From contig OZ023267.1 of the NCBI GenBank assembly GCA_964006375.1, positions 84,801,406 through 84,865,405 on the forward strand: DNA of 64,000 bases. The letters run 5' to 3'. The DNA is from Tillus elongatus. Taxonomy: Eukaryota; Arthropoda; Insecta; Coleoptera; Cleridae. Shown piece after piece: positions 1-9,594 of this stretch (within the stretch, counting starts at the first letter, position 1; every line of letters begins with the position of its first letter). The notes under the pieces were generated by a model, which saw only the letters and a program-made list of their open reading frames with translations, did not search any database and was not told the origin of the DNA. The translations under genes and the position numbers were made by a program.

Positions 1-798
1 CAACCTGGAATGGTCACTTTGAAAAAATATTTCGTAAGTCAGTCATGACCTTAGCCGTCACTAGACGACTATATGGAAAAACGTGGGGACTAACACCTAA
101 TATAGCCCACTGGCTGTACACCAGGGTGGTCAGACGATCGTTAACATACGCGGCACTGGTCTGGTGTCCTAAGGTGACAGAATACAGTCCCAAACAAAAA
201 CTAGGCAAGATCCAAAGAATGGCTTGCCCGGGCATCACAGGGGCCATGACTTCAACCCCAAGAGCCGCCATGGAGGTGTTGATGGATCTGCCCCCTGCAC
301 TAAGTTATCATTGGGGAGGCCAGGCTAGGATTATACAGACTAGCCTGCAATGGTAGACTGAGGATCAATCCAGGCTTCAGGGGCCACTGCAAAATTCAGG
401 AGATCGTGAAGGAGCTTGAAATGAGGTCAGACTTCGCGAGCCCGCGATTCTGCAGGGAAAACAATTTCAAAGGGGAAATCCCCGGCCGCGAGGCATGGCG
501 TGGGAAGGAGCTGGGCTTACCACAGGACGCGCTCGTCTGATTTACGGACGGATCCGGCGGGGAGCGTGGGACGGGGGCAGGTGTTTATTCGGAAGGTTTA
601 TTCGGAAGGTTTATTCGGAAGGTTTATTCGGTAAGTCATAGTATTTCCCTCGCGGCCCATGCAACTGTCTTTCAGGTCGAAATGTACGCCATCTTGCACA
701 GTATGCGAGAGGACAAGAGGAGGGGCTACACCAACAAGCGGATCCTCATAGCCGCAGACCGCCAGGCAGCCCTTAAGGCCCTAAGTGGGCCACGGGTA
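1..798 (+). pseudogene. LOA-like non-LTR retrotransposon, RT C-terminal part and RNase H (decayed)
   Basis: Frame-by-frame reading gives the post-catalytic region of a non-LTR reverse transcriptase: KTWGLTPNIAHWLYTRVV, then TYAALVW and IQRMACPGITGAM, typical of LOA/I-group pol proteins. A frameshift near 355 is followed by an RNase H start (FTDGSGGERGTGAGVYSEG near 540-600) and by FQVEMYAIL and AADRQAALKAL near 675-785. This combination of RT thumb and RNase H fits the LOA clade better than R1 or Jockey. The sequence is cut at about 798 by a gypsy gag fragment in the opposite orientation. It also begins outside the window, so the element is broken at both ends. Confidence 0.75.
583..634. repeat. 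13-bp tandem repeat, four copies, inside RNase H
   Basis: The unit GTTTATTCGGAAG occurs four times head to tail, the last copy slightly changed. Three extra copies add 39 bases, so the RNase H frame is unchanged on both sides. This is a local slippage expansion within the pseudogene. Confidence 0.9.
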
Positions 799-1260
799 TC
801 ATAATCTACATAATCTATTTCATAATTCACATCGTTTATACTATTATCAACAAATTCTGTGTTATTTAGATTAGCAGTGTGCCTTTGTGGCTGCTGTGAC
901 AGTCTTGAATTAGAGCTGCCTAATTCCATGGGCTCTGGATAGCTTCGGTTTATGTTTTGATTTGTATGAGGTTGTATGTTTTGATTTAATTGATTAGTTC
1001 AGTTGGGTCTTCTGAATTGGTTCGAGAAATTCTGTCTAGGCGTAAATTGTTGGTTGGAAGTTTTGTATGAAAATTGGTTATTATTATTCTGATGAAACGG
1101 TCTGAAATTAGTTTAAAATGGTCTCTGAATTTGGACGTTATAAAAAGACGGGTTACTTTGTTTTTGGAAGGATGTTCGGTTTTGTCCTTCTTGTCTATTA
1201 TTACTAAAATTTTTATTTATCGTTTTATCTGTATAATTAAAGTAAAGTAAAGTAAAACCA
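799..1260 (-). pseudogene. Gypsy/errantivirus-like gag C-terminus (copy 1)
   Basis: The minus strand encodes an Asn/Gln/Phe-rich tail: NYTDKTINKNFSNNRQEGQN, then NFRPF and NQFRRPN repeats, and finally PEPMELG. This is the low-complexity C-terminal segment seen in many gypsy-group gag proteins. An in-frame TAA follows QRPF, and the same TAA is present in the other three copies (3.7 kb, 41.6 kb, 63.4 kb). No protease or RT follows. At about 1,255 the gag sequence abuts Polinton ORF-A on the opposite strand. Confidence 0.65.
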
Positions 1261-1493
1261 ATTCTAGAAAAATAAGCAGGCAGTAAGTCACGTCCTACTT
1301 CCATAACTTCAGGTTATGGTATGCTACACATGATGCATAATAAGAATCGAAAGAGTATGTGCACTGGGATGATATAAACGTGTTGTTTGATAGGCTGCGG
1401 CTTTTTGTGGCTTCTCAAGCCGCTGGTAATAACGCAAACAACAACGAAATTCAACCGATTATCGAAGAACTGAAGGAAGTAGGTGTTATATAA
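1256..1493 (+). pseudogene. Polinton/adintovirus-like conserved ORF-A, C-terminal fragment
   Basis: The readable end encodes HWDDINVLFDRLRLFVASQ, then AAGNN, IIEELKE and a stop at 1,491-1,493. The WDD-N-LVDRLRLLVASQAAGN tail is one I associate with an uncharacterised ORF common in arthropod Polinton-like elements next to packaging-ATPase and capsid genes; its function is unknown. Fuller copies in this window lie at 2,870-3,539 and 6,241-6,905. The family link is from memory and unsearched, but the repeated adjacency to the ATPase-like gene here supports it. Confidence 0.55.
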
Positions 1494-1527
1494 ACAGACA
1501 GAGTTGCGTGTTTTTAATCACTTTCAA

Positions 1528-2210
1528 CAGGCTCATCGAAAAATTCTGAGGTTCTGCAAATAATTTAAAATATCTAAACAGAATTTTTCAAAGAGAGACA
1601 TTTCCGAAAACTACAAGTGGCGATTTTTATTCACAAAACCATCAATTGTGTAACAATGGCGATCCTGTTCAACCTACAGATGCTCTAAACAAAAAATTTG
1701 TTGATGAATGGATAGACGACTATCAAAAAAACAAAGATGACTATCAGAAAACTAAGGATAACTATAAGACGAACAAACATGCTGTGACACTTCAAATTGC
1801 CATACTACTTGATGCTGTACATAAGCCAGAGTTGGAAAAATGAATATGAATACAGATTTTAAAATATGCTGATTTTAAACATAATGCTTACAGCTTATTT
1901 CCACTTAAAACTAGTGTGGATCAATCATTACTTAGACTTGGAAAGGACATGAAAGAGTTCATACATCAAACAACGTCTACCCTCAGTAATACGTTTGCTA
2001 CCATGGTTGATACCTGGATATCTAAGCTCCAAAAAGACTATATAAAACTGGCAGTTTCAAAACTTGAAGCTGACCTGAAAAATACGTTTGCTACTAAAGA
2101 TGATTTAAATCAAGCAGTGATCACGATCTATCTTAGGAAGCAGTGACTGCAGTTTGAGTTATGGTGGATAATCGCATAGTACTAATGGAATTTAGTTGAA
2201 GTCAAATAAA
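1528..2210 (+). pseudogene. Fibre-like coiled-coil ORF of Polinton-like element (copy 1)
   Basis: Near 1,640 it reads CNNGDPVQPTDALNKKFVDE. That resembles the NP-x-DAVNKKYVD linker common in viral and phage trimeric fibre proteins. Charged, heptad-like helix follows (YQKNKDDYQKTKDNYKTNK), then LEADLKNTFATKDDLNQ. Frameshifts split it at 1,843 and 1,915. Copies recur after ORF-A at 24.87 kb and 63.8 kb, so the order ORF-A then fibre-like ORF is conserved. A structural spike role is inference only. Confidence 0.45.
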
Positions 2211-2279
2211 ATAAGTTGACTGTAGGAATGTCTATCGAATAGTTCAGACTTTCGGCAAAAGCTCCCAGCTTCTTAAAGA

Positions 2280-2697
2280 AAATTGTAAAATAAAGGTCAT
2301 TTCCGGAAACTGTAATTGGCGATTTTGATGTCCAAACCACAAATTGTGTAACGTTGGTGATGCTACCAAACCTGCTGATGGTGTGAATAGAAAATTTGTA
2401 GATTAGTGAGCAGATAATTATAAGAAGAATAAAGATGATGTAATACAGAGTCTAATCACCATAACTCTTGAAGCTGTGCATAAAACAGATCTAGCTGCTC
2501 TTAAAAGTGAGTTTGAAGACAAATTAAAAAATTTAACTAACGATATAATTTCTCAAGTGCTGCATGATATTGATATACCAAAGAATAAAGATCTAAGTAA
2601 GATACTGAATCAGCTGGACACAAAATCTCTGCTGTACAAGATAAGTGTGAACAGAAACTTTACATTCAACACCTTGAAACGTATTTTGGTTGAATAG
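2280..2697 (+). pseudogene. Fibre-like coiled-coil ORF (copy 2, partial)
   Basis: A second, more diverged copy starts with LCNVGDATKPADGVNRKFVD near 2,345 and continues at 2,476-2,697 with ALKSEFEDKLKNLTNDII and LSKILNQLDTK. The same C-terminal stretch at 30,332-30,530 runs into a Polinton-type integrase remnant. Tandem copies 1 and 2 differ from each other, so this is not a recent duplication. Confidence 0.45.
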
Positions 2698-2869
2698 GTT
2701 CGCCATTGTTACAAAATTGATGGTTTTGTGAAGAAAAATCACCACTTGTAGTTTTCGGAAATGTCTCTCTTTGAACAATTCTGTTTAGATATTTTAAATT
2801 ATTTGCAGAACCTCAAAAATTTTCGATCGGCCTGTTGAAAGTGATTAAAACCACGCAACTCTGTCTGTT

Positions 2870-3539
2870 TATATAACACCTACTTCATTCAGTTCTTCGA
2901 TAATCGGTTGAATTTCGTTGTTGTGTGCGTTATTGCCAGCGGTTTGAGAAGCCACTAAAAGCCGCAGCCTATCAAACAATACGTTTATATCATCCCAGTG
3001 CACATTCTCTTTTAGTTTATTATTATGCAAATGTGTAGCATATCATAACCTGAAGTTATGGAAGTAGGACGTGACTTAGCGCCTGCTTATTTTTCTATAA
3101 TTGGTTTTACTACTTGTTGATATTTGAGAGAATTGTTTCTTATAATGTCTTCTTGAGGATCGTTCTCTTTTCTGTGAAGACTAGTAGCTTTCATAATATC
3201 TGCATAATGAGGTAAAGCTTGCGAATTTTCCATAGCAGCCGTAACAGGTTTTCTCAAACATATTAATTTCAACAGATGATTAGTACCAATAGTAATTGGT
3301 AGTAACCAACCATAATTTGAAAGCTATGTCCATTTTTATCATCTATGTTTAATAACAAATTGAATAGGTTTGTGGCCAAGTATCCAAGTGTTGGTGGTTT
3401 TATCATAAATAACACTATATGTTGTATCACGTGAATGTTTCTCTGTGAAATATTTATCAACATAGTATTTAACACAAATAGGATATGAATATAACATTGG
3501 TTCGTGAACTGAACAACTTAATACCAACGTTTTTCAGTC
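2870..3539 (-). pseudogene. Polinton/adintovirus-like ORF-A (nearly full, frameshifted)
   Basis: Read on the minus strand from 3,539 it gives SYPICVKYYVDKYFTEKHSR, VIYDKTTNTWILG, then after a frameshift PVTAAMENSQALPHYADIMK and KENDPQEDIIRN, and ends with the VASQ-AAGN type tail. Two frameshifts are visible, near 3,340 and 3,290. The copy at 6,241-6,905 has the same architecture and follows the packaging ATPase. Function unknown. Confidence 0.5.
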
Positions 3540-3579
3540 AACCGAGTATATAAAGTGATCAAACCCCATGTGTTAAATC

Positions 3580-4130
3580 GCCCAGAGAGCATAGAACAAG
3601 CATTAAAATTCGTATTTGGGGAAGAAAACTTTAATTATAGAGATAAAACGATAAATAAAAATTTTAGTAATAATAGACAAGAAGGACAAAACCGAATATC
3701 CAACCAAAAACAAAGGAGCGCGCCTTTTTATAACGTACAATTTCAGAGACCATTTTAACCAAATTTCAGACCGTTTCAACAGAATAATAATAACCAATTT
3801 AATCATAAAAACTTCCAACACGTACAAAACCAACAATTTACACCTAGACAAAATTTCTCGAACCAATTCAGAAGACCCAACTGAAATAATCAATTAAATC
3901 AAAACATACGACCTCATACAAATCAATACATAAACCGAAGCGATCCAGACCCCATGGAATTAGGCAGCTGTAATTCAAGACTGTCACAGCAGCCACAAAG
4001 GCACACAGCTAACCTAATCACAGAGAATTTGTTGATAATAGTATAAACGATGTAATTTACAAAATAAATTATGTAGATTATGAAAAATATAATGAAAATT
4101 CTCCATCAGAATTGTGCGATGTACACAACC
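3580..4130 (+). pseudogene. Gypsy/errantivirus-like gag C-terminus (copy 2)
   Basis: After a short stretch shared with the Polinton spacer (TGATCAAACCCC...TTAAATC) the frame reads RPESIEQALKFVFGEENFNY, NRQEGQN, QRPF-stop, NFRPFQQNNNNQF, FRRPN-stop and DPMELG. The sequence is diagnostic of gypsy-group gag tails. It is followed by late pol and env remnants in the same orientation, so this is an internally deleted element lacking protease and RT. Confidence 0.7.
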
Positions 4131-4965
4131 AAAATTTTCCTATAGCGGGCTAGTCTACGGACAATCGATAGTAGATAAGAACCATATAAATTTTCACACA
4201 ATAGTTTACCTAATAAGGGCAGTGATAGTAGTTGCAATTATAAGGAGAGAATGAATGACTATAGAAATAATTTAAACTTGAACAATTACGCAAGCGACAG
4301 TCGACAAATGCATTCTGTTGACCGAGCTGATGCAGTAAAACCAACGAAGACAATTCGACAGGACAATGATCGCATTATGAGTTATGTTAATTCTTGGTTT
4401 GTCAGTAGTAATAAGATGTCAATTAAACAAAAGCCCACAGAGCAGTTTAGATTAAGTTCCCACTACAAACGAATATTGTAATGAGGAGACTGATCATATT
4501 AGTTTAAATAATATACAGGGTGTTCAAACAAAAAGCAAAAACCAGTTAAAGTTTAAATTAAGTGAATTAAACAGTCGAATAAAACACAAGATAGAGATAA
4601 GGAAACAGTAAGGAAACAATATAAGGATGAACCTTTATCCCAGTACGATAACACTGGAAAAACTTGGGTAAAGACGGAAAAACATTTAATAAGCAAAACA
4701 AAACTGAAGTAGAAAAATTTTATAAACAAAATTTCGCAATAAATAAACAGAGTAGTCTGGAAACAAACCCCATAAAAATTAAAAATTCCAATGCAACTAA
4801 TAATTCTGAAGCAAAAATACCCAATTTTGACAAAATAAAAACAGCATCAGAGATTAGAGACCAAATCATATTTTCTCATGAAACTAAAAAGCGACATCGA
4901 AATTTAGATGGGACCTATGCAGGGATGAAAGACAAATTCTCTTTTCCAAAGATGAGAAAATAAAT
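4131..4965 (+). pseudogene. Gypsy pol remnant: linker and integrase zinc-binding domain
   Basis: A run of weak frames leads to PNFDKIKTASEIRDQIIFSH at 4,820-4,880 and then HETKKRHRNLDGTYAGMKDK, followed by KDYITTCKYC past a stop at 4,961. The H-x3-H ... C-x2-C spacing is the integrase N-terminal zinc finger of Ty3/gypsy elements. Protease, RT and RNase H are missing, and the integrase catalytic core is absent too. The same deletion structure recurs at 42.0-42.8 kb. Confidence 0.65.
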
Positions 4966-5094
4966 TAAAGATTATATTACGACTTGTAAATATTGCAACA
5001 AAAAGAATACAATATGTTTACATTAAACAAATTAAATAAACAATCGAATTACATTACTTAATAAATTAAAAACGCGAAAATCGGATCATCAAAC

Positions 5095-5665
5095 GCTGAT
5101 GCTGCAATCACTATCAAGATTTAATGATACAGAGAAGAGGATATACCACACACTAAGGCAGTTCGAGTCCAAACTGAATCAAGATCTGGAAGCCAACAAC
5201 ATGAACCTTGGTACAAAGCAGTAAATAAGAAAACATTAAAGATTCACATATTGAGTGTTTATCAGATAGCTGATCTATATCTAGATGAACTTACTCATCA
5301 TCTTAGAAGCTTGCTAAACATACATGTGAACCAAGCCAACATTTACGACTTTCTTTCACCGGCACACATTGATCAAGTCATAAAGGCAGCAACGAGAGAA
5401 GTACCACATCATCTGGAGATCATTTCATACCCGATACTTCGGTCAGAAATTGGTCACAGTGAGAAATATATTCATCTGTACAGCTACTTCACAATGACAG
5501 AGGTAACGCAATTTATGCTAATAAAAGTCACCCCGATTCCGTATAAGGTCGAAAACGAAACCTATTGGTCTATGGAAGTACCCAAACAAATCCTAGGAGT
5601 GGATTATAGCACGCAACGATGATGATAAACTCACAAGCAGCATCCCAATCTCCAAGAATCTATAT
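5095..5665 (+). pseudogene. Errantivirus-like env, lineage 1 (N-terminal half)
   Basis: The frame open at 5,251-5,622 is an env ectodomain segment with an Ile/Leu-rich helical stretch, HPS-type EKYIHLYSYFTMTEVTQFML and IPYKVENETYWSM. This is the pattern before the cysteine-rich C-terminal half of insect errantivirus/baculovirus-F-like envelope proteins. It stops at TQR and the C-terminal half is lost. A more complete relative is on the minus strand at 28,500-29,900. Because of the broken frames it is not expected to make protein. Confidence 0.6.
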
Positions 5666-5689
5666 GTGTGTTCCCCCAGCTATGGTAAG

Positions 5690-6125
5690 AAGCATGAAAA
5701 GTAACCACAACTGCTACCAACATACGAAGGCTCAGTGTAATTTACTTGGTTAAAGTTGAGATTCATACCTTCTGTGGGAATTTGTTTAAAATTTAAGTGA
5801 AGTCTTAAATCTTGAATGTATTTTCTAACGTTATTGTATCGATCCGTTTCAAATCTCACAATACCAAATCTAGGTCGGTCAGTATTTGAGGAAGTCATAA
5901 TGGACCACAAGCCTTAAGTTGAATTATTAAGATTCGGTAATTCATACATTTCCCATTTTCTATATAGTATAAGAATCTTTTTATCCATACTAATCGACTT
6001 TAATAATGGCTGTTGTATAACATCGTTGGGGTGAATATGTAGTACCATGCATTCAATGATAAACATTGAAGCTTTATCTGCATCTGCTGCGGCAACCAAA
6101 TTGGAACAATTTCTAGTTATCCGTA
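5690..6125 (-). pseudogene. Polinton-like capsid protein, C-terminal fragment (copy 1)
   Basis: Minus-strand frames give LVAAADADKASMFIIECMVL, HIHPNDVIQQ, then KWEMYELPNLNNST and RPRFGIVRFETDRYNNVRKY. The W-E-x-YE-PxL...S-TKHSW-like segment followed by a basic xPRF/Y motif resembles the C-terminal part of the Polinton/adintovirus double-jelly-roll capsid protein. Four copies occur in the window (also 33.5, 51.0 and 51.6-52.0 kb), each beginning at the same place behind a TATA-bearing segment. The capsid assignment is from memory and unverified. Confidence 0.45.
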
Positions 6126-6245
6126 GTAACGAATTGTTAAAAGCTCTCTTATATAGTCTTTGAAAATATTAAATGACTTTACAGTATCAGGAAAGACCGC
6201 TGTCTAACAGCTGTCCAACAGCTGCCTAACAGCTGTCGTGTCTAA
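6126..6245 (-). promoter_or_regulatory. TATA box plus CAGCTGT repeats upstream of capsid fragment
   Basis: On the minus strand CTATATAAGAGAGC lies about 70 bases before the capsid-like frame, and several CAGCTGT motifs lie just upstream. The same arrangement recurs at the other three capsid fragments, so it is an ancestral part of the repeat and not a chance TATA. Confidence 0.5.
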
Positions 6246-6905
6246 CTAATCGGTTGAATTTCGTGGTTGTGTGTGTTATTACCAGCGGCTTGAGATGCCA
6301 CTATAAGCCGCATTATATCAACCAACACGTTTATATCATCCCAGTGGAAATACTCTTTCAGTTCCTTATTATCCATCCTGTGTGGCATACCGTAACCAGA
6401 AGTTATGGAAGTAGGACGTGACTTAGCGCCTGCTTATTTTTCTAGAATTGGTTTTACTACTGGTTGATATTTGGGAGAACTGTCTCTTATAATGTCTTCT
6501 TGAGGATCGTTCTATTTTCTGTGAAGATTAGTAGCTTTCCTAATATCTGCAAAATCAGGCAAAGCTTGTGAATTTTCCATAGCAGCCGTAACAGGTTTTC
6601 TCAAAAATATTAATTCCAACAGATGATTAGTACCTTACTTGGTGAAATTGTACCAACCTTAATTTGAAAGCTATGCTCATTTTTATCATCTATGTTTAAC
6701 AACAAATTTAATAGGCTTGTTGCCAAGCATCCAAGTTTTGGTGGTTTTATCATAAATAACACTATATGTTGTATTACGTGAATGTTTCTCTGTGAAATAT
6801 TTATTAACATAGTATTTGACACCAATAGGATATAAACTTAACATTCGTTCGTGAACTGAACAACCTAATACCAACGGTTTTGAGTTAACCGAGATATATA
6901 AAGTG
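6241..6905 (-). pseudogene. Polinton/adintovirus-like ORF-A, downstream of packaging ATPase
   Basis: The minus strand reads VKYYVNKYFTEKHSRNTTYS, TKTWMLGNKPIKFVVKHR, then IDDKNEHSFQIKVG, PVTAAMENSQ and the C-terminal VASQAAGNN tail near 6,290. It starts about 20 bases after the ATPase-like frame ends, with a TATATATCTCGG element between them. This is the only place in the window where the presumed ancestral gene order ATPase then ORF-A survives. One frameshift near 6,690 breaks the frame. Confidence 0.5.
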
Positions 6906-6919
6906 ATCAAACCCCTTGT

Positions 6920-7625
6920 GTTAAATCAGTATCTATAAGAACCGCCACCATAATTTGTTTGTTTTGCCAAAATCCATCATAAAGGAGTTTGAACTTTTCA
7001 AAACTCATATCGGTAGTTACATGACTAATTTTATATTCACTTCATATTCAATTCATTGATCGTTGTTGCCCTTACTTGGTGAAATTGTGCCACACTACTG
7101 GCTTCACAGTGAATCCAGAGAAGTTATCTCCAGTCTGTATGTAGTAATTTCATCTTGTTTAAATAAAACTATGACGTTAGCATTATCACGCACCAATTGC
7201 TTCGGACAAAAGTAAAAACTGTCAATATCGTAATGTATACCCATACAAAAATACGATCTTATTTTATCTTGCTTATCACAGGCTACATCATCTAATATAA
7301 AAATTAAATTGCTCTTTGCATCTGCTGGATCTAATATATCTAGGCTTTCACTGTATAGATAGTATCCAACACGTTTTGTAGCACAAAACACCTCCTTTCA
7401 CATGTTATATTTAGGCTGATATATAAAGGCTTTGAGTATACGTATACGTTTTCAAATTTTAAACCGTTTGGACCAAACAACAAACTTAACATAATATTTG
7501 TTACCATAACCTCTTAGACCACATATCAAACATCTAACTGAGGTTGGTAAAAGTAGTCCATGTCTTTGCTCTTTGGGTGATGATGATGTGGTAACATCAA
7601 CTATTTGTGACTGGTGGCTTTTGCG
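6920..7625 (-). pseudogene. Polinton/adintovirus-like genome-packaging ATPase (FtsK/HerA type)
   Basis: Minus-strand frames show, in order: RHGLLLPTSVRCLICGLRGY before a damaged Walker A (the GKTN lysine codon is lost through a small deletion near 7,525), GPNGLKFENVYVYSKPLY, then NLIFILDDVACDKQDKIRSY as Walker B near 7,310-7,250, MG-H-DIDSFYFC, and KQLVRDNANVIVLFKQDE. The end reads SFEKFKLLYDGFW near 7,000. This set of motifs is the A32/FtsK-like packaging ATPase of Polintons and adintoviruses. The residues around the arginine-finger region are partly deleted. It is clearly a pseudogene. Confidence 0.75.
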
Positions 7626-7735
7626 TCTTTTACAATACGCATCGTAAACTAAACTAAAACTTTGTACAACTGCTACATCCTATATAAATACGCAGATATA
7701 TCATACCTCATTAACAGTATAAATGTTGGTGTGTC

Positions 7736-7813
7736 AGGGAGAAGGTCTTTTTGACAAGTCATCAAAAAATTACCTGTTGAGCTACACGTACTTGGTTATC
7801 AGTTTTGTGGTCC
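7736..7813 (+). pseudogene. PLA2-like domain fragment (calcium loop)
   Basis: The plus frame encodes LGYQFCGPDT, matching the Ca-binding loop YxxCGPG of the parvovirus/adintovirus phospholipase A2-like domain. It is cut at 7,813 exactly where the large palindrome begins. The continuation (KLKERFRGDNQRINNLDRAC) is present at 31.4 kb. Confidence 0.5.
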
Positions 7814-7934
7814 AGACACTATGACTGACTTCATTTGGAATATTTTTAATTAAGGTATCGAATATATTTGATGGATAAACATTTTTATACTAAGCAATAG
7901 GCAGGCATGTATGGTGTATATGTATGTTTACTAG

Positions 7935-8512
7935 GTGATAACGTCAGCTTCTTTCAGTTCTGCAATGATTAACCGAATTTCGTTGTTATGAGCATTATTA
8001 CCAGCAACTTGAGAAGCCACTTTTACTTATACCTTTGTCTAAGTCGATCAACCATCTCATTTATGCCATCCCAATATACATTTTGTTTTGTTTGTTATTT
8101 CGTAGCATCAAGTTGTTGGTGCTGATTTTTCTATTATTTACATTCTGAATTCTAGGTTCGGTCTATTGTTTTTCGTTAAGAGGTGTGTCGTAACCAAAAC
8201 GGTGAGGATTTGAGGACGTTCCGCTCAAGTATTTGTCATTCGTTTTATTAGAGATCGAAACTTTTCCGAGGAAGCGTTAGTTCGCCCATTGGGATCGTAT
8301 TTAACTTTACGAACACTGTTTGATTCTAGAATATCTCTATAGTGCTGAAGATTGTCATATGTATATGCCTTAAGTCTTTACATAAAAACTAATTTTAGCA
8401 AACCGTCTACTTGTGGATATCTCATTTTGTCTGGTTAAATTTCATCATTAATGACGTCTAGGTGTTTTTATAAGTAATACAAAGCTTCATCATTGTTAGG
8501 TCTATCAGGTTT
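7935..8512 (-). pseudogene. Polinton ORF-B (left arm of palindrome)
   Basis: Same content as the right-arm copy at 8,579-9,161, on the opposite strand. It ends with the ASQVAGNN/ELKEADVIT tail near 7,940. Not expected to be expressed as protein because of several stop codons. Confidence 0.5.
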
Positions 8513-8515
8513 AGA

Positions 8516-9161
8516 ACGTTTCACGAGAGATAATCAATAATCTAGATCGTGCTTGTCTCTCGACAAGCACGATAGACCTAAACCTGATAGACCTAACAAT
8601 GATGAAGCTTTGTATTACTTATAAAAACACCTAGACGTCATTAATGATGAAATTTAACCAGATAAAATGAGATATCCACAAGTAGACGGTTTGCTAAAAT
8701 TAGTTTTTATGTAAAGACTTAAGGCATATACATATGACAATCTTCAGCACTATAGAGATATTCTAGAATCAAACAGTGTTCGTAAAGTTAAATACGATCC
8801 CAATGGGCGAACTAACGCTTCCTCGGAAAAGTTTCGATCTCTAATAAAACGAATGACAAATACTTGAGCGGAACGTCCTCAAATCCTCACCGTTTTGGTT
8901 ACGACACACCTCTTAACGAAAAACAATAGACCGAACCTAGAATTCAGAATGTAAATAATAGAAAAATCAGCACCAACAACTTGATGCTACGAAATAACAA
9001 ACAAAACAAAATGTATATTGGGATGGCATAAATGAGATGGTTGATCGACTTAGACAAAGGTATAAGTAAAAGTGGCTTCTCAAGTTGCTGGTAATAATGC
9101 TCATAACAACGAAATTCGGTTAATCATTGCAGAACTGAAAGAAGCTGACGTTATCACCTAG
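8516..9161 (+). pseudogene. PLA2-like remnant fused to Polinton ORF-B (right arm)
   Basis: Near 8,522-8,576 the palindrome centre carries ERFTRDNQ and, in another frame, NNLDRACLS of a PLA2-like domain. The arm then reads RPNNDEALYYL, KMRYPQVDGLLKLVFM-stop-RLKAYTYDNLQHYRDILE, VKYDPNGRTNASSEKFRSL, and ends with VASQVAGNNAHNNEIRLII and ELKEADVIT. I associate this ORF with arthropod Polinton-like elements; function unknown. The TAA after KLVFM is also present at 21.1, 26.1 and 50.5 kb. Confidence 0.5.
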
Positions 9162-9164
9162 TAA

Positions 9165-9445
9165 ACATACATATACACCATACATGCCTGCCTATTGCTT
9201 AGTATAAAAATGTTTATCCATCAAATATATTCGATACCTTAATTAAAAATATTCCAAATGAAGTCAGTCATAGTGTCCGGCACTCAAAATATCATCAAAA
9301 GTGAATGTGAACCTAGTAAATGACACAAACTAGGTGGCTTAAATGTTATCTACATTTAAGCTATAAAACTAAAATAATGAAGAACCAGATGCTATTATGA
9401 AGACAAGTGTACTTGGACAACTCAAATGACTACAATATATAAAAA
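9165..9445 (+). pseudogene. Fragment of unidentified ORF that follows ORF-B
   Basis: Downstream of ORF-B the frame gives KNIPNEV, KVIV-GTQNI and NIIKSECEPSK in the better copies at 21.6 and 26.9 kb. The same order, ORF-B then this fragment then Penelope hammerhead, recurs at four places. I do not recognise the protein. Confidence 0.35.
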
Positions 9446-9482
9446 AAAACTAACTTACACTAAGCAAGTTACCGTCATCATA
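9446..9482 (-). ncRNA. Decayed hammerhead motif of Penelope-like element
   Basis: The minus strand reads CTGATGACGGTAACTTGCTTA, i.e. a CUGAUGA core and part of helix II, but the GAAAC box is lost. Related to the better motifs at 17.0, 17.9, 21.8 and 49.7 kb. Not expected to self-cleave. Confidence 0.4.
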
Positions 9483-9594
9483 TATCATACATGCCTGCCT
9501 ACTGCTTAGTATAGAACTGTCTATCGAACAAATACAAAATATACCAAATGAAGTCAAAGTCATTCAATATCAAAGTTGATATCTGAATGTACGA

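Larger units (their letters stand above)
799..1764. repeat. Direct repeat of the window's right end (copy at 63,035-64,000)
   Basis: From the gypsy gag fragment through Polinton ORF-A into the fibre-like ORF, this stretch matches 63,035-64,000 almost base for base in the same orientation. The only difference I saw is one C/T at about 1,454. The match runs off the window's right edge, so the true repeat is longer. At 799 this copy is truncated against the LOA fragment, whereas the right copy continues leftward into more gag sequence. Confidence 0.9.
1256..3110. repeat. Inverted repeat, about 415-bp arms (1,256-1,672 and 2,697-3,108)
   Basis: The left arm contains the ORF-A C-terminus and the start of the fibre-like ORF. 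The right arm is its reverse complement with scattered substitutions. The spacer holds two partial copies of the fibre-like ORF. Beyond both arms lie gypsy gag fragments pointing outward, so the whole 799-4,130 block is roughly mirror-symmetric. Confidence 0.8.
7812..9284. repeat. Near-perfect 1.47-kb palindrome (arms about 700 bp)
   Basis: 7,812-8,512 and 8,579-9,284 are reverse complements. I saw one mismatch inside the arms (GACAAAA versus GATAAAA next to TTTAACCA). The 66-bp centre contains a second hairpin, ATCGTGCTTGTC-TCTC-GACAAGCACGAT. Both arms carry the same decayed ORF-B, with the same odd insertion in the LRL region, so duplication followed decay. Confidence 0.95.

Noticed and set aside
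4251..4481. 76-codon frame as a separate gene
   Set aside because: It recurs with frameshifts at 42.1 kb between gag and the integrase finger, so it is part of the decayed pol region.
7812..9284. Polinton terminal inverted repeats meeting head to head
   Set aside because: The arms are coding remnants (ORF-B), not terminal sequence, and the centre is a PLA2 codon palindrome; a fold-back duplication fits better.
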